Below, one piece after another: positions 62,418 to 64,000 of a stretch of 64,000 nt of DNA. Location of the stretch: contig NZ_CP092417.1 in the NCBI RefSeq assembly GCF_023716865.1, forward strand, positions 3,140,001-3,204,000, written 5' to 3'. A model generated the notes under the pieces. It worked only from the letters and a program-made list of their open reading frames with translations. It did not search any database and was not told the DNA's origin. A program made the position numbers and the translations under genes. The first letter of the stretch is position 1. Each line of letters begins with the position of its first letter. The stretch is from Endozoicomonas sp. SCSIO W0465 (GTDB taxonomy: Bacteria; Pseudomonadota; Gammaproteobacteria; Pseudomonadales; Endozoicomonadaceae).

Positions 62418-63257
62418 ATGTCTCTGGAGAATATCAGCAGCAATAAACTGTTTGGTGGCTGGCATGAGCAATACACCCACGACTCAGAAACCCTTAACTG
62501 TAACATGCGTTTTTCCATCTACCTGCCTCCTCAAAGCCAGAATAAAGCAGTTCCTACTCTGTACTGGTTGTCCGGGCTTGCCTGTACGGATGAGAATTTT
62601 ATGCAGAAATCAGGCGCTCAGCGTGTTGCTTCAGAGCTGGGAATTGCCATTGTTGCGCCGGATACCAGTCCCAGGGGGGATCTGGTTCCGGATGATCCTG
62701 ATTCTGCCTATGACTTTGGGCTCGGTGCCGGGTTTTATGTGAATGCCACGCAGCAGCCATGGAGTCAGCACTATCAAATGTATGATTATGTGGTTTCTGA
62801 ACTACCAGAACTCATTGAACACTATTTTACGGTTAATGATAAACGCAGTATTGCCGGTCACTCCATGGGAGGGCATGGTGCGCTGGTGATGGCTTTGAAA
62901 AACCCGGATCGTTACTCATCGGTTTCTGCTTTCAGCCCGATCTGTAATCCGATAAAGAGTCCATGGGGACAAAAAGCTTTTATGGGCTATCTTGGCAATG
63001 ATCGTGAGCAATGGAAAAGCTATGATGCCAGTGAGTTGCTGAAAATGTCGCTTGAACCGGTTCCGGCGTTGGTCGATCAGGGCAGTCAGGATGCTTTTTT
63101 GTACGAACAGTTGCACCTGGATGCGTTAAAAAAAGTGGTTGAAGACACAGGATATCCCATGATGATAAGGATGCAGGGAGGATATGATCATTCCTATTAT
63201 TTTATTGCCACGTTTATTGAAGATCAGTTAAGGTTTCACTCAGAAAGTCTTCTATAA
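62418..63257 (+). CDS. fghA: S-formylglutathione hydrolase
   Basis: 279 aa, alpha/beta-hydrolase (esterase D family). Splits S-formylglutathione into formate and glutathione, the second step after the dehydrogenase upstream. Nucleophile Ser149 in GHSMGGHGAL; ACTDENFMQKSGAQR with the oxyanion region; catalytic Asp in QDAFL and His in GGYDHSYYF near the C-terminus. Intact. Confidence 0.95.
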   Translation: MSLENISSNKLFGGWHEQYTHDSETLNCNMRFSIYLPPQSQNKAVPTLYWLSGLACTDENFMQKSGAQRVASELGIAIVAPDTSPRGDLVPDDPDSAYDFGLGAGFYVNATQQPWSQHYQMYDYVVSELPELIEHYFTVNDKRSIAGHSMGGHGALVMALKNPDRYSSVSAFSPICNPIKSPWGQKAFMGYLGNDREQWKSYDASELLKMSLEPVPALVDQGSQDAFLYEQLHLDALKKVVEDTGYPMMIRMQGGYDHSYYFIATFIEDQLRFHSESLL

Positions 63258-63325
63258 CTGACTGAAAAAGCAGCCGCAGACTGCATTTAAATTAAATTAT
63301 CTATATCAATTGTTAATAAAAAAAG

Positions 63326-64000
63326 GTAACTGTTCAGCACCCCCACATAAATCTGGAATTTTCTGATTTTTATACCATCCTCTTAAGCACCATTTTTCCA
63401 CAATATTCGCCAGCATGATTCCAGAACTACCCGCAACTATGTCGGCTGAGATTCTCTTGAAAGAGAATGCAGAGCTGCGGATGAGAGTTGCCTGTCTGGA
63501 AGAGCGATGTCGAGAATTGGAAGAAAAGGTTGGCAAGAACAGTCAAAACAGCAGCAAGCCGCCATCGTCTGATGGTTATCAAAAACCTTGTAAAAACAGT
63601 AATTCTCCAGATCATTCTGACGACCTTTCCGCAGATAAAGGTACCGATCCATCGGATGAAAAACCCAATCCTAAAAGTCTGAGACAGTCTTCTGGTAATA
63701 AAGCCGGTGGAAAGAAAGGGCATCAGGGCACTTGTCTTAAACAGGTCGATATCCCTGACTATATTGAGTACCTTCCGGTTAAAGAATGCAATAAATGTCA
63801 GGCGTCTCTTCTTGATAGTGAGCCGGTCAAATATATTGAACGACAGGTGTTTGAACCAGGGAGACCGGGTGAATTTGAAGTAACGGCCCATAGAGCTGAA
63901 GTAAAAATCTGCACTTGTGGTTGTCGGAATCAGGCTGAATTCCCGGAAGGTGTTACCGCTGCCGCACAATATGGCTCAGCCACACAGGCTATGGCCGTCT
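63326..64000 (+). mobile_element. IS66-type element, copy 7 (right part outside window)
   Basis: 675 bp of the element are visible, starting GTAACTGTTCAGCACC; left flank AAAAAAAG (63318-63325). Inserted 68 bases after the fghA stop. Confidence 0.93.
63415..64000 (+). CDS. IS66-family transposase, copy 7 (3' end outside window)
   Basis: The first 195 residues are present and equal to the other copies: coiled coil, KPPSSDG linker and zinc-binding cysteines. The catalytic core lies beyond the window edge. Confidence 0.93.
   Translation, partial: MIPELPATMSAEILLKENAELRMRVACLEERCRELEEKVGKNSQNSSKPPSSDGYQKPCKNSNSPDHSDDLSADKGTDPSDEKPNPKSLRQSSGNKAGGKKGHQGTCLKQVDIPDYIEYLPVKECNKCQASLLDSEPVKYIERQVFEPGRPGEFEVTAHRAEVKICTCGCRNQAEFPEGVTAAAQYGSATQAMAV

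Overview
The core genes point to a marine gammaproteobacterium of the Oceanospirillales, most like Endozoicomonas: a lapA-lapB pair, aspartate aminotransferase, uvrB, the tig-clpP-clpX-lon-hupB-ppiD block, a glutathione-dependent formaldehyde pathway, and a heavy load of insertion sequences. The genus is an inference from gene content and IS load, not something the sequence proves.

Layout. 1-5380 is intact chromosome: lapA (5' end cut by the window edge), lapB, tRNA-Asn, aspC, uvrB, tRNA-Val. 5456-10841 is an IS zone: an IS66-type element, a truncated small gene, a frameshifted IS1380-like transposase and a second IS66 copy. 10842-50132 is a decayed P2-like prophage of the K139/kappa type (gene families DUF2586, DUF2597, DUF2590), integrated in a tRNA-Arg(TCT) gene. 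50209-63257 is intact chromosome again: tRNA-His, tRNA-Leu, tig, clpP, clpX, tRNA-Pro(GGG), lon, hupB, ppiD, class III alcohol dehydrogenase and S-formylglutathione hydrolase. A seventh IS66 copy runs off the right edge.

The prophage in its own order, from attR leftwards: integrase (split), CI-like repressor, operator region, AlpA/Cox-like gene, Rha-like regulator, a stretch packed with toxin-antitoxin loci, an Ogr-type late activator, portal Q and terminase P on the plus strand, then the head, tail and baseplate genes O-N-M-L-R-S-sheath-tube-lysis-chaperone-tape measure-W-like-J-I-collar on the minus strand. Last come tiny membrane-peptide/HTH genes next to attL. No replication initiator (gpA) is visible. 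Portal, tail chaperone, integrase, Rha and several toxins are broken by frameshifts or insertions, while the flanking housekeeping genes are all open.

Main structural result. Six complete copies of one 1.6-kb IS66-type element can be delimited with GTAAC ends. Four have matching 8-bp target duplications. The other two (9234-10841 and 14057-15664, opposite orientation) have mismatched flanks that pair up exactly after reverse complementing. Recombination between them therefore inverted 10842-14056. Flipping this segment back restores both duplications and also rebuilds a 56-codon reading frame with a good ribosome binding site. The inverted segment carries attL, the tRNA-Arg and tRNA-Pro genes and several prophage genes, so attL and attR now face each other in inverted orientation and integrase could no longer excise the prophage.

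Smaller results include a 160-bp non-autonomous element (two copies, one splitting the integrase and one inside an IS66 copy) with ends like those of a nearby IS1595-type element; seven toxin-antitoxin-like loci within 10.5 kb, most with damaged or missing toxins; a probable programmed -1 frameshift site in the tail assembly chaperone; and two membrane-peptide/HTH gene pairs near attL, one of them with two copies of a 17-bp operator-like palindrome just upstream.
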